Origin: Streptomyces deccanensis
GTDB taxonomy: Bacteria; Actinomycetota; Actinomycetes; Streptomycetales; Streptomycetaceae
DNA: 64,000 nucleotides
Assembly (NCBI RefSeq): GCF_022385335.1
Contig: NZ_CP092431.1
Location: forward strand, 6,200,001-6,264,000
Reading direction: 5' to 3'
The translations under genes were made by a program, and so were the position numbers. The first letter of the stretch is position 1. Each line of letters opens with the position of its first letter. The notes below the pieces were generated by a model. The model was not told where the DNA came from and ran no database searches. It was given only the letters and a program-made list of their open reading frames with translations. This document shows, in pieces, positions 1 to 9,258 of the stretch.

Positions 1-592
1 CGGCGGCCTCCTCGGTGTCGTACGGGAAGCGCGCGAACGGGGGCTCCGTGGTGAGGAAGGTCTTCGCGCGGGTCAGGGCGGCGGTGTCGCGGAGGACGTC
101 GCCGGGCTTGCTGCCGTTGCCCAGCAGCACCCCGCCGAAGCGCATGCCCAGGTACGCGGCGGAGTGGTTGAGCGTGCCGACGAGGGGCTCGGCGACCTCC
201 TCCTCTTCATGGGCGAGCGCGGTGACGCCCCACAGGGTGCGGCCGGCCATGTTCTTCTTGAAGTCGAGGCCGGGGGTGCGCAGCCAGCCCGACCAGTGGT
301 CGAGGTAGCGCTTGACGTGGGCGGACACGGAGTACCAGTACAGCGGCGACGCGATCACGATGTCCGTGGCCGCGAGCGTGGCGTCCAGCAGCAGCGCCCT
401 GTTGTCGCCCTCGGGCCGTACGTGGTCACTGTCGTGCCGCAGGTCCTCGAAGTCGGGCAGCGGGTGCCGGGCCAGATCGATCCACACCTGCTCGACGTCG
501 TCCGGCAACTGCTCCGCCGCCGCACGGGCCAGCATCTCGGTGTTGCCGTCGGACCGGCTGCTGCCGAGCACGAACAGGAAACGGCGGGTCAT
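1..592 (-). CDS. NAD(P)H-dependent FMN reductase-like flavoprotein (3' end cut off)
   Basis: About 197 codons are present and the C-terminus lies beyond the left edge. The start is the ATG at 592. The protein opens with a beta strand and a GSSRSDGNTE loop, the phosphate-binding loop of flavodoxin-fold NADPH-dependent FMN reductases, and later has SPLYWYSVSAHVKRYLDHW, the helix and aromatic segment typical of that family near the flavin. The likely role is cytoplasmic reduction of FMN or quinones with NAD(P)H; the substrate is unknown. It is read away from the NUDIX gene across a short AT-richer gap (593-696) that probably holds its promoter. Confidence 0.82.
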   Translation of the reverse strand, partial: MTRRFLFVLGSSRSDGNTEMLARAAAEQLPDDVEQVWIDLARHPLPDFEDLRHDSDHVRPEGDNRALLLDATLAATDIVIASPLYWYSVSAHVKRYLDHWSGWLRTPGLDFKKNMAGRTLWGVTALAHEEEEVAEPLVGTLNHSAAYLGMRFGGVLLGNGSKPGDVLRDTAALTRAKTFLTTEPPFARFPYDTEEAA

Positions 593-696
593 GGGGTCCC
601 CCTGGGTCAGTGGCCTGCGCGCACGGCCATACGGCGTGCGGCGATTACAAGCGTCAACAATAAATGCATGCGCATGAGAATGCCAGGGGGGGAGAG

Positions 697-1266
697 TCAA
701 AGGGAGGTCGCGGCGGGTGTGCTGTCGTGGGAGGCGGGCGTCGGCGGCTCCAGAAGCAGGGCCATCACCCCGACGAGGGTCGCGCTGCTGACGATCTCCC
801 GGCGGGCGATCATGCCGGGGATCTCGGTGAGGGGGATCCACTCCACCCGGTCGGACTCGTTGAGCTCCGTCGGCGCACCGATCCGCCGGGCGTCGTCCGT
901 ACGGAAGACGAAGTGCTGGGTGTCGGTGATGCCGGCCGCCGGCTGTGCGTACACCAGTTCCCGCAGCGACCCCGGGCGCCACCCCGTCTCCTCCTCCAGC
1001 TCCCGCGCCGCCGCCTCCTCGGGCGACTCCCCGTCCTCGACCAGGCCCATGGGCAGCTCCCACGCCCAGGTGTCCGTGACGAAGCGGTGGCGCCACATCA
1101 TCAGGACCCGGCGCCGGTCGTCGACCGCCGCCGTGACCGCGAGGTCCCGCAGCCGGACGACGTGGTGGTCGCCGCGCGTCCCGTCGGGCCGCTCGACGTC
1201 CAGCGACCGCAGCCGCACCCACGGGGTGTCGTGGATCGTGCGTTCACCGTGGACGGTCCATCTCAT
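697..1266 (-). CDS. NUDIX hydrolase
   Basis: A 189-residue protein with a complete Nudix box: a G, five residues, E, seven residues, then RELEEETGW, matching GX5EX7REUXEEXGU. That motif binds Mg2+ and cleaves nucleoside diphosphates linked to another group. The N-terminus ([19 protein letters not shown]) resembles ADP-ribose/NUDIX pyrophosphatases, but the substrate cannot be read from sequence. Its ATG overlaps the stop of the upstream amidase gene as ATGA (1263-1266), so the two are probably translationally coupled and cotranscribed. Confidence 0.88.
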   Translation of the reverse strand: MRWTVHGERTIHDTPWVRLRSLDVERPDGTRGDHHVVRLRDLAVTAAVDDRRRVLMMWRHRFVTDTWAWELPMGLVEDGESPEEAAARELEEETGWRPGSLRELVYAQPAAGITDTQHFVFRTDDARRIGAPTELNESDRVEWIPLTEIPGMIARREIVSSATLVGVMALLLEPPTPASHDSTPAATSL

Positions 1267-2444
1267 GCCGGGTCCTCGCTCTCTTGTCCGCGGTGCGTCC
1301 GGGCGGCCTCGGCGGCGCACGCGGTACGCAGGAGCGCCGCCTCCTCGCCGTGCCGGGCGACGAGTTGGAGGCCGACCGGGCAGCCGTCGGCGCCGAAGCC
1401 GGCCGGGATGCTCAGCGCCGGGTGGCCGCTGAGGTTGAACCCCCAGGTGAGCGCCGTGGAGTAGCGCTCCCCCGGCCCGTCGTGGCCGTGCGGGGCGTTG
1501 GGCGTGGTGGGGGTGAGGATCAGGTCGGCCTCGCGGAAGAGGGCGGCGAGCCGCCGGTCGTTCTCGGCGCGGAGTTCCCGGGCGGCCCGCACGGCTGCCG
1601 GGTCGGCGTCCGGCGCACGGCGGAGGGCGAGCCAGGCCGGTGCCGGGTCCTCCAGGCGTACGGGGTTGTGCTGGGGTCGGAGCCGTACGAGTCCGGCTTC
1701 TTCGAGGTGGAGCGCGGCGGCGTGGGCGATCGAGGCGGGCTCGGCGTCGGTGTCGGCGAAACCGAGGTCGGCCGACCAGACAGCCGTGAGAGGAGGGCAC
1801 GCCCCCTCGCCCGTCTCGCCCGTGACGCACCGCCAGTACGCCGCCGCGTCCGAGGCGTGGCGGGTGAGGACGCCGGCCGCCGCGAGGCCCGTGCGGTCGG
1901 CGGAAGGCAGTCGCCCGTTCGTGGTCTTCAGGCCGACGACACCGCACCACGCCGCAGGGATCCGCACCGACCCGGCGCCGTCCGTCCCGGTCGCCAGCGG
2001 TACGAGGCCCGCCGCCACCGCCGCCGCGGACCCGGCGGAGGAGCCGCCCGGAGTCCGGTCGGCCCGCCATGGGTTGACGGTCCGACCGCCGGCCCCGAGC
2101 CCCCAGGTCTGCCAGGGGGTGCCGGGGCCGGGCACCGAGGTCGCGCCCACGGGCACGCACCCGGCGGCGACCAGTGCCCGCGCCGCCGCCGTACGGAGCC
2201 CGGCCCGCCCCTTCACCCCGATCGGCACGCCGGCCAACGGCAACGACACCCCTGCCGCGACCTGCGCATCCACCTCTCCGGCCCGCCGCAGGGCATCCTC
2301 CGCCCACACCTCGGTGAAGGCACACAGAACGTGGTCGGCCCGTGCTATGCGCTCCAGCGCCTTCGCCACCTCGTCGACTGCTGTCGTCTCACGGGCCCGG
2401 ACGGACGCGGCGATCTCCGTGGCAGGGCGTGCTGCCTTCTTCAC
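1263..2444 (-). CDS. Amidase-signature family amidase
   Basis: A 393-residue amidase-signature enzyme. The catalytic lysine sits in [11 protein letters not shown] and the Gly/Ser-rich stretch is [17 protein letters not shown], followed by [18 protein letters not shown]. Together they supply the Lys-cisSer-Ser triad that hydrolyses amide bonds. It is shorter than the usual 450-480 residues, mainly in the segment after the signature. It starts at a GTG (2444) without a convincing ribosome binding site. The stop overlaps the NUDIX start. The substrate is unknown; family members include aryl amidases and GatA-like proteins, but no gatB or gatC is adjacent. Confidence 0.85.
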   Translation of the reverse strand: MKKAARPATEIAASVRARETTAVDEVAKALERIARADHVLCAFTEVWAEDALRRAGEVDAQVAAGVSLPLAGVPIGVKGRAGLRTAAARALVAAGCVPVGATSVPGPGTPWQTWGLGAGGRTVNPWRADRTPGGSSAGSAAAVAAGLVPLATGTDGAGSVRIPAAWCGVVGLKTTNGRLPSADRTGLAAAGVLTRHASDAAAYWRCVTGETGEGACPPLTAVWSADLGFADTDAEPASIAHAAALHLEEAGLVRLRPQHNPVRLEDPAPAWLALRRAPDADPAAVRAARELRAENDRRLAALFREADLILTPTTPNAPHGHDGPGERYSTALTWGFNLSGHPALSIPAGFGADGCPVGLQLVARHGEEAALLRTACAAEAARTHRGQESEDPA

Positions 2445-2585
2445 CGCACGTTGCCGAAACCCTCGGCGTCCGGGCGCGCTTGGGCCGAAGGGGGCTCCTC
2501 AAGGTGCGCGGACGCGGGGGGAGCGGTGCAGGGAGGCCGACGACCACCGGGCCCCGGCGCTCGCGTCGGCTCCGGCGGTGCGGTC

Positions 2586-3944
2586 TCAGGCATGGAGCCG
2601 CACCGAGATCCGCAGACCGGCGCCGTTCTCCCGCAGGGTGAACAGCGCCGCTTCCTTCAGTACCGCGGCCGGAAGCTGCGTCCCCTCGGGCAGGGCCTTC
2701 GGCGTGCCGTCGCTCACCTTCAGCTCGATCACGGGTGTCGCGCCGCTTTCGGCGTCGGTCTCGCCGTACGCGATGCCGTCGTCCGTGAGCGCGCGGACAC
2801 CGATGGTCCGCCGGGTGCCGTCGCCCTGGAGGCAGAGCCCGGCGCCCGACTCGGTGTCGAAGACGACGGAGTTGTGGGCGACATAGCGGCCGTCGGGGGA
2901 GGAGACACCGTCGGCGACGGTGAACGCCGGCTTCTCGCCACAGGCCGTGCTGCCCAGGAGACGGCCGGTGTCCAGGTCGTGCACGGACCAGACGGGGGTG
3001 TCCGAGTCGGCGGCGTTCCAGCCGGCGATGAACACTCCCTCTCGGACAGCGGCGATGTGTCCCTTGGGGCTGTCGGCCAGTCCCGGGTCGGCGCCCTTCG
3101 GCGCGATGTCGCGGGACGACCACCCGGCTTCGAGGCCGAAGCCGTCCAACGAGCCTTGCGACACGGGGCCCTTCGGGGTCACTGCCACCACGGGTTGGCT
3201 GCCGCACATGAGCGTGCAGTCAGGGATCCGGTCCGCGTCGTCGTACTGCGTGACCTTGCCGGTCGCGGCGTCGACGGACGCGGCGAGCATGCTGGGATTG
3301 TCCTCCCACGCGACGAGCAGCCCGGCCTCGCTGCCTCCGGTCCGGACCTGGACCGTGCCCTGGTTGGCGGTGACGGGCACGGTGGCACGGTGCAGGGGGG
3401 CGACGGAGGCGCCGGAGGAGTCCATCGCGTAGAGATCGACCTGTACGACCTCGTTGCTCTTGGTGAGAGCGTCCTCCTCCTGACGGCCGTGCGCCCAGGC
3501 CGCGACATACGTGCGGCCGTCCTGCCGGACGACGGTGACCTGTGGGATCTCGGCGTTGTCCTCGTCGTACCCGTAGGACGGCTTGTCGGTGATCACTGTC
3601 GGCACCTGGTAGGGGGCGCTCGTCCACCGCACCTTGCCCGTGGCGGCGTCGCGTGCCTGGACCGTGTAACCCTCGTCGGAGCGGAGGATGTACGTGACCG
3701 TCTCTCCGTCCGTGGCCACCGGCATCTGCGACTCGGTGCTCTCCGGGACCCAGTCCACTTCCTGGTCCCAGCCCTTGGCGCCGTCGTACCCGGACGGAAC
3801 GGTGACGTCCGCCAGGGTCGGGGCCTTCGTACCGGAACCCTTGCCGTCCCGGCCGGTGTCCGAGCCTCCGTCACCGTCCGAGCTGCATCCGGCGAGCAGC
3901 ACCCCTGCCAGGGTGACGGCCACGGCTGCCTTCGTCCTGTACAT
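2586..3944 (-). CDS. Secreted lipoprotein with PQQ-like beta-propeller repeats
   Basis: A 452-residue protein. I chose the ATG at 3944 because GAAGGAAGAGG precedes it directly; an in-frame ATG at 3974 has no such site. The N-terminus is a short basic segment, a hydrophobic stretch and the lipobox LAGC, so it should be a membrane-anchored lipoprotein outside the cell. The mature part has repeated blade-like motifs (DAATGKVRW, DAATGKVTQY, DLDTGRLLG) typical of PQQ-like propellers. No PQQ-enzyme catalytic residues are evident, so a binding or scaffold role is more likely than a dehydrogenase. It lies next to the secretion locus, but nothing ties it to that system. Confidence 0.75.
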   Translation of the reverse strand: MYRTKAAVAVTLAGVLLAGCSSDGDGGSDTGRDGKGSGTKAPTLADVTVPSGYDGAKGWDQEVDWVPESTESQMPVATDGETVTYILRSDEGYTVQARDAATGKVRWTSAPYQVPTVITDKPSYGYDEDNAEIPQVTVVRQDGRTYVAAWAHGRQEEDALTKSNEVVQVDLYAMDSSGASVAPLHRATVPVTANQGTVQVRTGGSEAGLLVAWEDNPSMLAASVDAATGKVTQYDDADRIPDCTLMCGSQPVVAVTPKGPVSQGSLDGFGLEAGWSSRDIAPKGADPGLADSPKGHIAAVREGVFIAGWNAADSDTPVWSVHDLDTGRLLGSTACGEKPAFTVADGVSSPDGRYVAHNSVVFDTESGAGLCLQGDGTRRTIGVRALTDDGIAYGETDAESGATPVIELKVSDGTPKALPEGTQLPAAVLKEAALFTLRENGAGLRISVRLHA

Positions 3945-4025
3945 CCTCTTCCTTCTCGTCGTGGGGGTGGTCATGGGCGCAGGCTGCCGCGCCTCGGACG
4001 GTTTTACACCGTGCGTGCTCGAACG

Positions 4026-4412
4026 TCAGCCGTCGTACTCCTCGACCGTAGGCGCCACCTTGGCCCGGTGCCCGCCCTGCTTGCAGCCCGCGAACGGTCC
4101 AGCGGGGGAACGGAGTTCGGCGAGTACGGGGCCGAGGTGATCGCGATGCCACACGGCGGGGCCGGAGGCTCCGGCCGCCGGGTCGGTGCATTCCTGCCAG
4201 GCCAGCCAGAGGGCGTGCAGCCGTGCGATCGCTTCCAGGTGCTCCCACCAGCGGGGGCACCAGGGCTGCTGGGAGGTGGCCTCGCGCCCGTAGACGGGCA
4301 GGAGGAGGTCGGACACCCACAGGGCCAGGTTGCGCATCTCCTCGGCGTAGTCCGCGCCGTCCAGGTAGAGGATGAACGGCGGTGCTCCGCCCGGTTCCTC
4401 GGTCGTGGTCAT
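4026..4412 (-). CDS. DUF4913-like protein of the T4SS-like locus
   Basis: 128 residues, start ATG 4412 overlapping the stop of the coupling-ATPase gene (ATGA), so it is the last cistron of the minus arm. Its centre reads WCPRWWEHLEAIARLHALW, a Trp-rich signature I associate with DUF4913 proteins of Streptomyces mobile and secretion loci. It has no signal peptide or membrane segment, so it is probably cytoplasmic. Coupling to a VirD4-type ATPase suggests an adaptor or substrate-recruitment role, which is inference; the family has no known biochemical function. Confidence 0.72.
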   Translation of the reverse strand: MTTTEEPGGAPPFILYLDGADYAEEMRNLALWVSDLLLPVYGREATSQQPWCPRWWEHLEAIARLHALWLAWQECTDPAAGASGPAVWHRDHLGPVLAELRSPAGPFAGCKQGGHRAKVAPTVEEYDG

Positions 4413-6166
4413 CGGACCGCCTTCTCAAGGGCACGAGCGGTGATGGCCTTCACCTCGGCCTGGGCGGCGGCCTGGATGCGGTCGGCGCCCGGTTCGGCGT
4501 ACCAGGGGCGGAGTCGGATCATGGCGGGTCTGATGCCGGTGGCCAGCAGCAGCGCGGTGCCCTTGGGGAGGGCGCGGATGCGGTCGGCGGGCAGGATGCG
4601 CTCCAGACGGTAGGAGGTGGAGCGGGAGCGGCCGTCCTTGCTCCGGGAGTAGCTGACGGTCGACACGTCGTGCTCGCCGACCAGTCGGGACACCTTCTCC
4701 ACGAAGTCCGCGTCGTCGAGGCCGGCACCCAGCAGCTTGATGGTGGCCGCGCCCCACAGGGCGTCCATCCCGGCTTCGCCCCAGACACGTACGCCCTGGC
4801 GGTAACTCTGCAGCAGAGTCACGATGTTGATGCCGCGGGAGCCGAGGTGGGAGTAGAGGTCGGGCAGGTCGGAGATACGGCAGACGTTCGCGGCCTCGTC
4901 CAGCACGGCCGTCATCGGCGGGTCGAGACGGCCGCCCATGCGCTCGGCGGCGACGACACCGGCGCGCAGCACCGAGTCCGCGGCGGCCGCGATGACTCCC
5001 GCGGCCGAGCCACCGCCGTCCTTCGACAGCAGGTACAGGGTGTCGTGGGAGAGCACGTGCCGGTCCGGCAGGAACTGCGGCATCTGCGGGTCCGGTGTGA
5101 CCCAGGCGGCGATCGCCGGATCCAGCAGACAGGCCGCGCACTGCCGGGCCGTCTCGTAGATGCCGTCCCTGGTCTCGACGGCACCCTGGATGGTGCCCTG
5201 CAACTGGTCGGCCAGTGCCGGCATGCTCGCGTCGCGCAGCAGGTCGATGGGGGTGCGGTCGGCCGGGTCGGCCAGCCACGCCAGCACCTCGTCGATGCCG
5301 CGGCCGCCGCGGTTGGCGGCGTGGAAGAGCGCGGTCAGCGTGTTCTGCGCGGCGGAGATCCAGAAATCGCGCTTCGAGGCGTCGTCGTTGACCGCGCCCA
5401 CGAAGTGGCCGGCCAGGCGGCGGGCGCCCTCGATGGTGGCCGCGTCGGCGAGCATGTCCCACCACATGCCGCGCGGGGTGTGGGCGATGCCCTGCGGGTC
5501 GAACGTCCAGACGGCGCCGACGCGTTCGCGTTCCGCGCGGGTGACGCTGTAGACGTCCGCCTTGTTGGAGGTCAGCAGGACACTGCCCTGGGCGCGCAGG
5601 ACGCGGGGTACGGCGATGCCGGTGGACTTGCCGGCCCTCGGTGCCATCAGGTCCAGCTCGACGTCCTCGTAGCTGGAGCGCAGCTCGGGCCCCTTGGGCT
5701 CCAGGTTGCCCAGGAGGTTGCCTGTCTGGTCCTGTTCCAGTTTGGCGGCCTTGGCGAGCGACGGGCGCAGCGAACGGGCCCGCTCGGCCGCGCCCTTGGG
5801 CAGCAGACCGGCCAGTTCCTTGCGGTCGGCCAAGCCGTCGGGCCGCTTCACCCAGCCCTTTACGAGGATGACCAGGGCGATCACAAGGGCGACGAACACG
5901 CCGAAGACGGTCGCGATACCGGCCGTCACCGCGCTGCTTGAAGCAGTCGGCCACAAGGCACCCGGCCCGTCCTTGACCAGGGTCGCAAGGGTATCCAGCG
6001 AGAACGGTGGCGGATTCCAACCGCCGTCGGACACCGCCGCGCCTAGCGTGCCGCCCAGCCAGGCGCCGGCGAAGGCACCGCCGACGAGGACGACCGCGCC
6101 GGGGATGATCCAGGGCAGCAGGTCGTCGCCGGAGGACTGGGTCCTGCGGGTGGGGCGGCTGTTCAT
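4409..6166 (-). CDS. VirD4/TraG-type coupling ATPase
   Basis: 585 residues from the ATG at 6166, preceded by AGGGAGG at good spacing; an in-frame ATG at 6214 lies inside the upstream gene. Two membrane segments near the N-terminus (LLPWIIPGAVVLVGGAFAGA and GIATVFGVFVALVIALVILV) are followed by a Walker A motif MAPRAGKSTG and a Walker B AVLDEAANV. The C-terminal part (ATIKLLGAGLDDADFVEKV) matches the TraG/TraD domain that contacts T4SS accessory proteins. Family members are inner-membrane hexameric ATPases that select substrates and feed them to a type IV secretion channel. It overlaps both neighbours (ATGA), so the stoichiometry is probably coordinated. Confidence 0.85.
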   Translation of the reverse strand: MNSRPTRRTQSSGDDLLPWIIPGAVVLVGGAFAGAWLGGTLGAAVSDGGWNPPPFSLDTLATLVKDGPGALWPTASSSAVTAGIATVFGVFVALVIALVILVKGWVKRPDGLADRKELAGLLPKGAAERARSLRPSLAKAAKLEQDQTGNLLGNLEPKGPELRSSYEDVELDLMAPRAGKSTGIAVPRVLRAQGSVLLTSNKADVYSVTRAERERVGAVWTFDPQGIAHTPRGMWWDMLADAATIEGARRLAGHFVGAVNDDASKRDFWISAAQNTLTALFHAANRGGRGIDEVLAWLADPADRTPIDLLRDASMPALADQLQGTIQGAVETRDGIYETARQCAACLLDPAIAAWVTPDPQMPQFLPDRHVLSHDTLYLLSKDGGGSAAGVIAAAADSVLRAGVVAAERMGGRLDPPMTAVLDEAANVCRISDLPDLYSHLGSRGINIVTLLQSYRQGVRVWGEAGMDALWGAATIKLLGAGLDDADFVEKVSRLVGEHDVSTVSYSRSKDGRSRSTSYRLERILPADRIRALPKGTALLLATGIRPAMIRLRPWYAEPGADRIQAAAQAEVKAITARALEKAVR

Positions 6167-7665
6167 CTCGACGCCTCCCTCGGCTTCGCGAGGTTCAGTT
6201 TGTTCCCGGTCCAACGGGTGTTGGTGTTGTGCAGGTTGCGCTCGGTCTCCGTGATGGACACCTTGATCGGGATACCGGGACGACCACCGACCTTGATGAG
6301 GAAGCGGCCTCGGCCCGGAGGTTCCTCATTGCCGCCGGTGCTGGCCCAGCCGGGCGGCGAGGACCAGGAGGAGACCAGCTCGATCTCCCGCTCCGACATG
6401 CCGACGATCTCGCCCAGTTCACGCATCTCGGTGCGTGGCAGTCCCGCGCATACGACCATGCCGGCCCGCTCGACGAAGCCTCGGGCCTTTGCCCGGTCGG
6501 CCTCGTTGCCGAGGGCCTCCGCATCCTTCAGGGTGTGCGTGATCTTCGCGTCGCCGAGGCCGAGGGACCGGTTGAGGCGGGTGAGGGCGTCGATGCGTTC
6601 GACGATGCCGGAGGCGGCCCGGAGCGGGCGCCACAGTTCGTCCAGGACAGTGAAGAACCAGCGTTGGGGGGCCAGCCCCGCGTCCGCGAGGGCATGAGCG
6701 GCGGCCACGGTGCCGAGACCGTCCGACCAGGCCGCCAGCATCGCCGCAGCCGTGAGCTGGGTGTCGGCCTCACCGATCCGGGAGATGTCGACGCAGACAG
6801 CGGGCGAGGCGGGGTTGATACGGGTCGAGGTCTCGGAGGCGAATGTGTCACCCAGCGGGCCGTCGAGCACGCCCAGGAGCGAGCGGTGGAGGGGATCGAC
6901 CGCCTCCTGGTAGCGCGCCTGGTCACCACGGTCGAGGGTGACCGCGCGGACCCGGTCCGGTCCCTCGTCCAGCACCCTCAGCAGGTCCGGGAGGAGCGGC
7001 GCCTTCCCCGACTTCGTACGTTCCGTCAGATGGTGCAGGCAGGCCGAGAGGACGGACTGCTCGTGGTCGTCCATGGGGCGGCCGCGGACGATGGTGATGA
7101 GCGCGGCGACCATGTTCAGAACCCGGCCGTGTGCCTCCGCCGCCAGGATCCGGCCCCGCTCCCCGCCGATCTGCTCCGCCGCCTCGCCCATCGCGCCGGG
7201 GTCGAGGACGTTGATGCCGCCGACGCCTCGGCCGATGGAGATCACCTGACCGCCGAGCGCCCGTACGGTGTCCGCGTAGTCGGGCTTGAGGTCGCCCAGC
7301 ACGAGCGGGGTGATACCGGTCGCCGACATGCCGATCAACATCCGGTTGACCAGTGTCGACTTCCCGAGACCTGGCATGCCGAGCATGAACAGGGATGGGT
7401 TGGAGATGTAACGGGCCCGGGTGAACCAGGAGATGGGATCGCCGCACACGGTCGCGCCGGTGTGCAGATGCTGGCCCAGGGGTACGCCGGTCATCGGCGC
7501 GCCCGATCCCGCCGCGAACGGCCACAGGCCGCACGCCTGCACGGTCGTCGCCCGCCACATCGACGGCGGGTCGACGTGGCCGACCTGGCCGCCGCCCGGA
7601 CCGAACCAGCCGCGCGGAGGTGCGGTGGCCGGGCGCGCCGGCCGCTGCTGCCTGTCCCCGCTCAC
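6163..7665 (-). CDS. VirB4-type ATPase of the T4SS-like locus
   Basis: 500 residues from the GTG at 7665, which overlaps the upstream stop as GTGA and has GGGAGG just before it. Walker A is GMPGLGKSTLVNRM, with a likely Walker B FFTVLDELWRPL. The segment GDLKPDYADTVRALGGQVIS resembles the post-Walker region of VirB4/TrbE/TraE ATPases that power pilus assembly or transport. It lacks the long N-terminal VirB4 domain, which may be supplied by the coupled SCO6880-family gene immediately upstream. It has no membrane segment, so it should sit on the cytoplasmic face of the channel. Confidence 0.83.
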   Translation of the reverse strand: MSGDRQQRPARPATAPPRGWFGPGGGQVGHVDPPSMWRATTVQACGLWPFAAGSGAPMTGVPLGQHLHTGATVCGDPISWFTRARYISNPSLFMLGMPGLGKSTLVNRMLIGMSATGITPLVLGDLKPDYADTVRALGGQVISIGRGVGGINVLDPGAMGEAAEQIGGERGRILAAEAHGRVLNMVAALITIVRGRPMDDHEQSVLSACLHHLTERTKSGKAPLLPDLLRVLDEGPDRVRAVTLDRGDQARYQEAVDPLHRSLLGVLDGPLGDTFASETSTRINPASPAVCVDISRIGEADTQLTAAAMLAAWSDGLGTVAAAHALADAGLAPQRWFFTVLDELWRPLRAASGIVERIDALTRLNRSLGLGDAKITHTLKDAEALGNEADRAKARGFVERAGMVVCAGLPRTEMRELGEIVGMSEREIELVSSWSSPPGWASTGGNEEPPGRGRFLIKVGGRPGIPIKVSITETERNLHNTNTRWTGNKLNLAKPREASR

Positions 7666-9155
7666 AGCGCCTCCCTGACCTGGTACGGAACGAGTGTGTG
7701 CTCCCATGGGAGCAGGCCGACGGGCAGGGTGCAGGTGAACGCCGACGCCTGCATCCGGTCGGCCGGACGCATCAGGATGCGCGAGGACGCCTGGAGATTG
7801 CGTACGGTGATCGAGGCGTCCGCCAGCTCCTGCTCGTTGTCGACGGTGATCGTCACCATCATGGAGAACTCCACGAGACCGGCACCGGAGGCCTCCTCAG
7901 CAGCCGTCTGCTCCGCCGCACGTACCTCGGAGGTGGCGCGTGCCTCGACGAGGCCGCCCCGCGAACTCGCCATGAAGTGGGCGGAGCGGCGGTCTGACTC
8001 CACGATGCGGGCGGAGGTCGCCGGGTCGATCGGCCGGTAGATCAGCGAGACCCGCTTGCGGCGGGTGCCCGCGGCCGGCTCCAGCAGACCGCGCAGCACA
8101 CTGGAGCGGACGGTGCCGCGCGGTGCGAGGGTCAGCATCCAGGTGCGCGAGACACCGGAGTCGTGCTTGTACGCGTTGACGGTCTCGACGGCGGCCGCGG
8201 GGCCGGCGTCGGCCCACTCGAGCCCGGTCGTCGCGTTCTCGGCGCGTGCGCTGAGCACGTCCGGGGCGATCGCCGGGTCGTAGGCCACGCGCACGATCTC
8301 GGCGAGCCGTTCGGCCGACAGCGGGTACGCGGACCCGCCGCCGGCGGCGATCAGCCCGGACAGCAGGCCCGGAAGCCGCATGGACAGGTCCGTGATCACG
8401 TCGTCGGTGTGCCGCTTGGGGCCACCGGTCGGACCGTAGGTCAGCGCGATGTACGTGTGCATCTCGGAGGAGGCGGACGGGTACCGCTGGACGACCTCCT
8501 CCATCACGGCGCGGGCCGCGGCGGGGGCGTCCGGCGAGATACGGGGGAGGACCTCGGCGGCGAGCCGGGTGCCCGTGTCCGGGGCGGTCTCGACGACGAC
8601 CTGTGCGCCGCGCAGACCTGGCTCGTGGGAGAGCCGGGCCAGCCAGTCCCCCCAGGAGGCCACCCACACGTCGACCTGCTCGGGGTCCACCAGCGAGCCG
8701 CCGTCGGGCTCACAGGCGAGCACGACGGTGTAGAGGTTACGGCCCGGGTGGTGGATCACGCCGAACGCACGGTCGTAGGCGTCCCGGCCCTCGTGCATCT
8801 TGGTACGGGCCAGCAGACCGGGCGGCTGGAAGCGGCCTCCGGGACGGCGGGAGAGCGGGCCGGAGACGTAGGTGGTCGAACCGTTCGCCTTGCGCCTCAT
8901 CCAGCCGATACGGATGGCGAGGAGCTGGTAGACGTTGCGGCCGTCCATCGTGCGCAGGGCGAGCGGGGCGAGGAAGACCGCCACGGGCACGAGCACCACG
9001 AAGGCCGCCATGATGGAGACCAACGAGGCCAGCAGCGCCACCAGGAGTCCGCCGAAGGCGACGACGGTACCGAGGAGGCCCAGGGGGCCGAGTCCGGGAC
9101 GGCGAGGGCGCCGCCAGTTTCCGTACGTGGGACGCGTCATGGCGTCGCTGGACAT
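7662..9155 (-). CDS. SCO6880-family membrane protein (VirB3/PrgI-like plus VirB4 N-domain candidate)
   Basis: 497 residues. Two closely packed hydrophobic segments near residues 24-70 (LGPLGLLGTVVAFGGLLVAL and SIMAAFVVLVPVAVFLAPLA) are followed by a basic NVYQLLAIRIGWMRRK linker, as in PrgI/VirB3 proteins. The remaining ~400 residues are soluble and mixed alpha/beta. I recognise it as the SCO6880 family of Streptomyces conjugation-like clusters. The order membrane segment, soluble domain, then a separate ATPase gene suggests a VirB3-VirB4 unit split after the VirB4 N-terminal domain; this is inference. AGGAAGAG precedes the ATG at 9155. Confidence 0.8.
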   Translation of the reverse strand: MSSDAMTRPTYGNWRRPRRPGLGPLGLLGTVVAFGGLLVALLASLVSIMAAFVVLVPVAVFLAPLALRTMDGRNVYQLLAIRIGWMRRKANGSTTYVSGPLSRRPGGRFQPPGLLARTKMHEGRDAYDRAFGVIHHPGRNLYTVVLACEPDGGSLVDPEQVDVWVASWGDWLARLSHEPGLRGAQVVVETAPDTGTRLAAEVLPRISPDAPAAARAVMEEVVQRYPSASSEMHTYIALTYGPTGGPKRHTDDVITDLSMRLPGLLSGLIAAGGGSAYPLSAERLAEIVRVAYDPAIAPDVLSARAENATTGLEWADAGPAAAVETVNAYKHDSGVSRTWMLTLAPRGTVRSSVLRGLLEPAAGTRRKRVSLIYRPIDPATSARIVESDRRSAHFMASSRGGLVEARATSEVRAAEQTAAEEASGAGLVEFSMMVTITVDNEQELADASITVRNLQASSRILMRPADRMQASAFTCTLPVGLLPWEHTLVPYQVREAL

Positions 9156-9258
9156 GGGCTCTTCCTTCTTCCGGCTTGCGCCGGCTCATGGCCTGGCACG
9201 TGAGGGCGGCCGGGCCGGGTGTGGCCCCGGCCCGGACCGGTGTCGGCGTTCCGACGGG

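Noticed and set aside
1284..4613. A very long plus-strand open frame over 3 kb
   Set aside because: It is antisense to the amidase, lipoprotein and DUF4913 genes. Their motifs are clear, and the plus frame has no recognisable domain.
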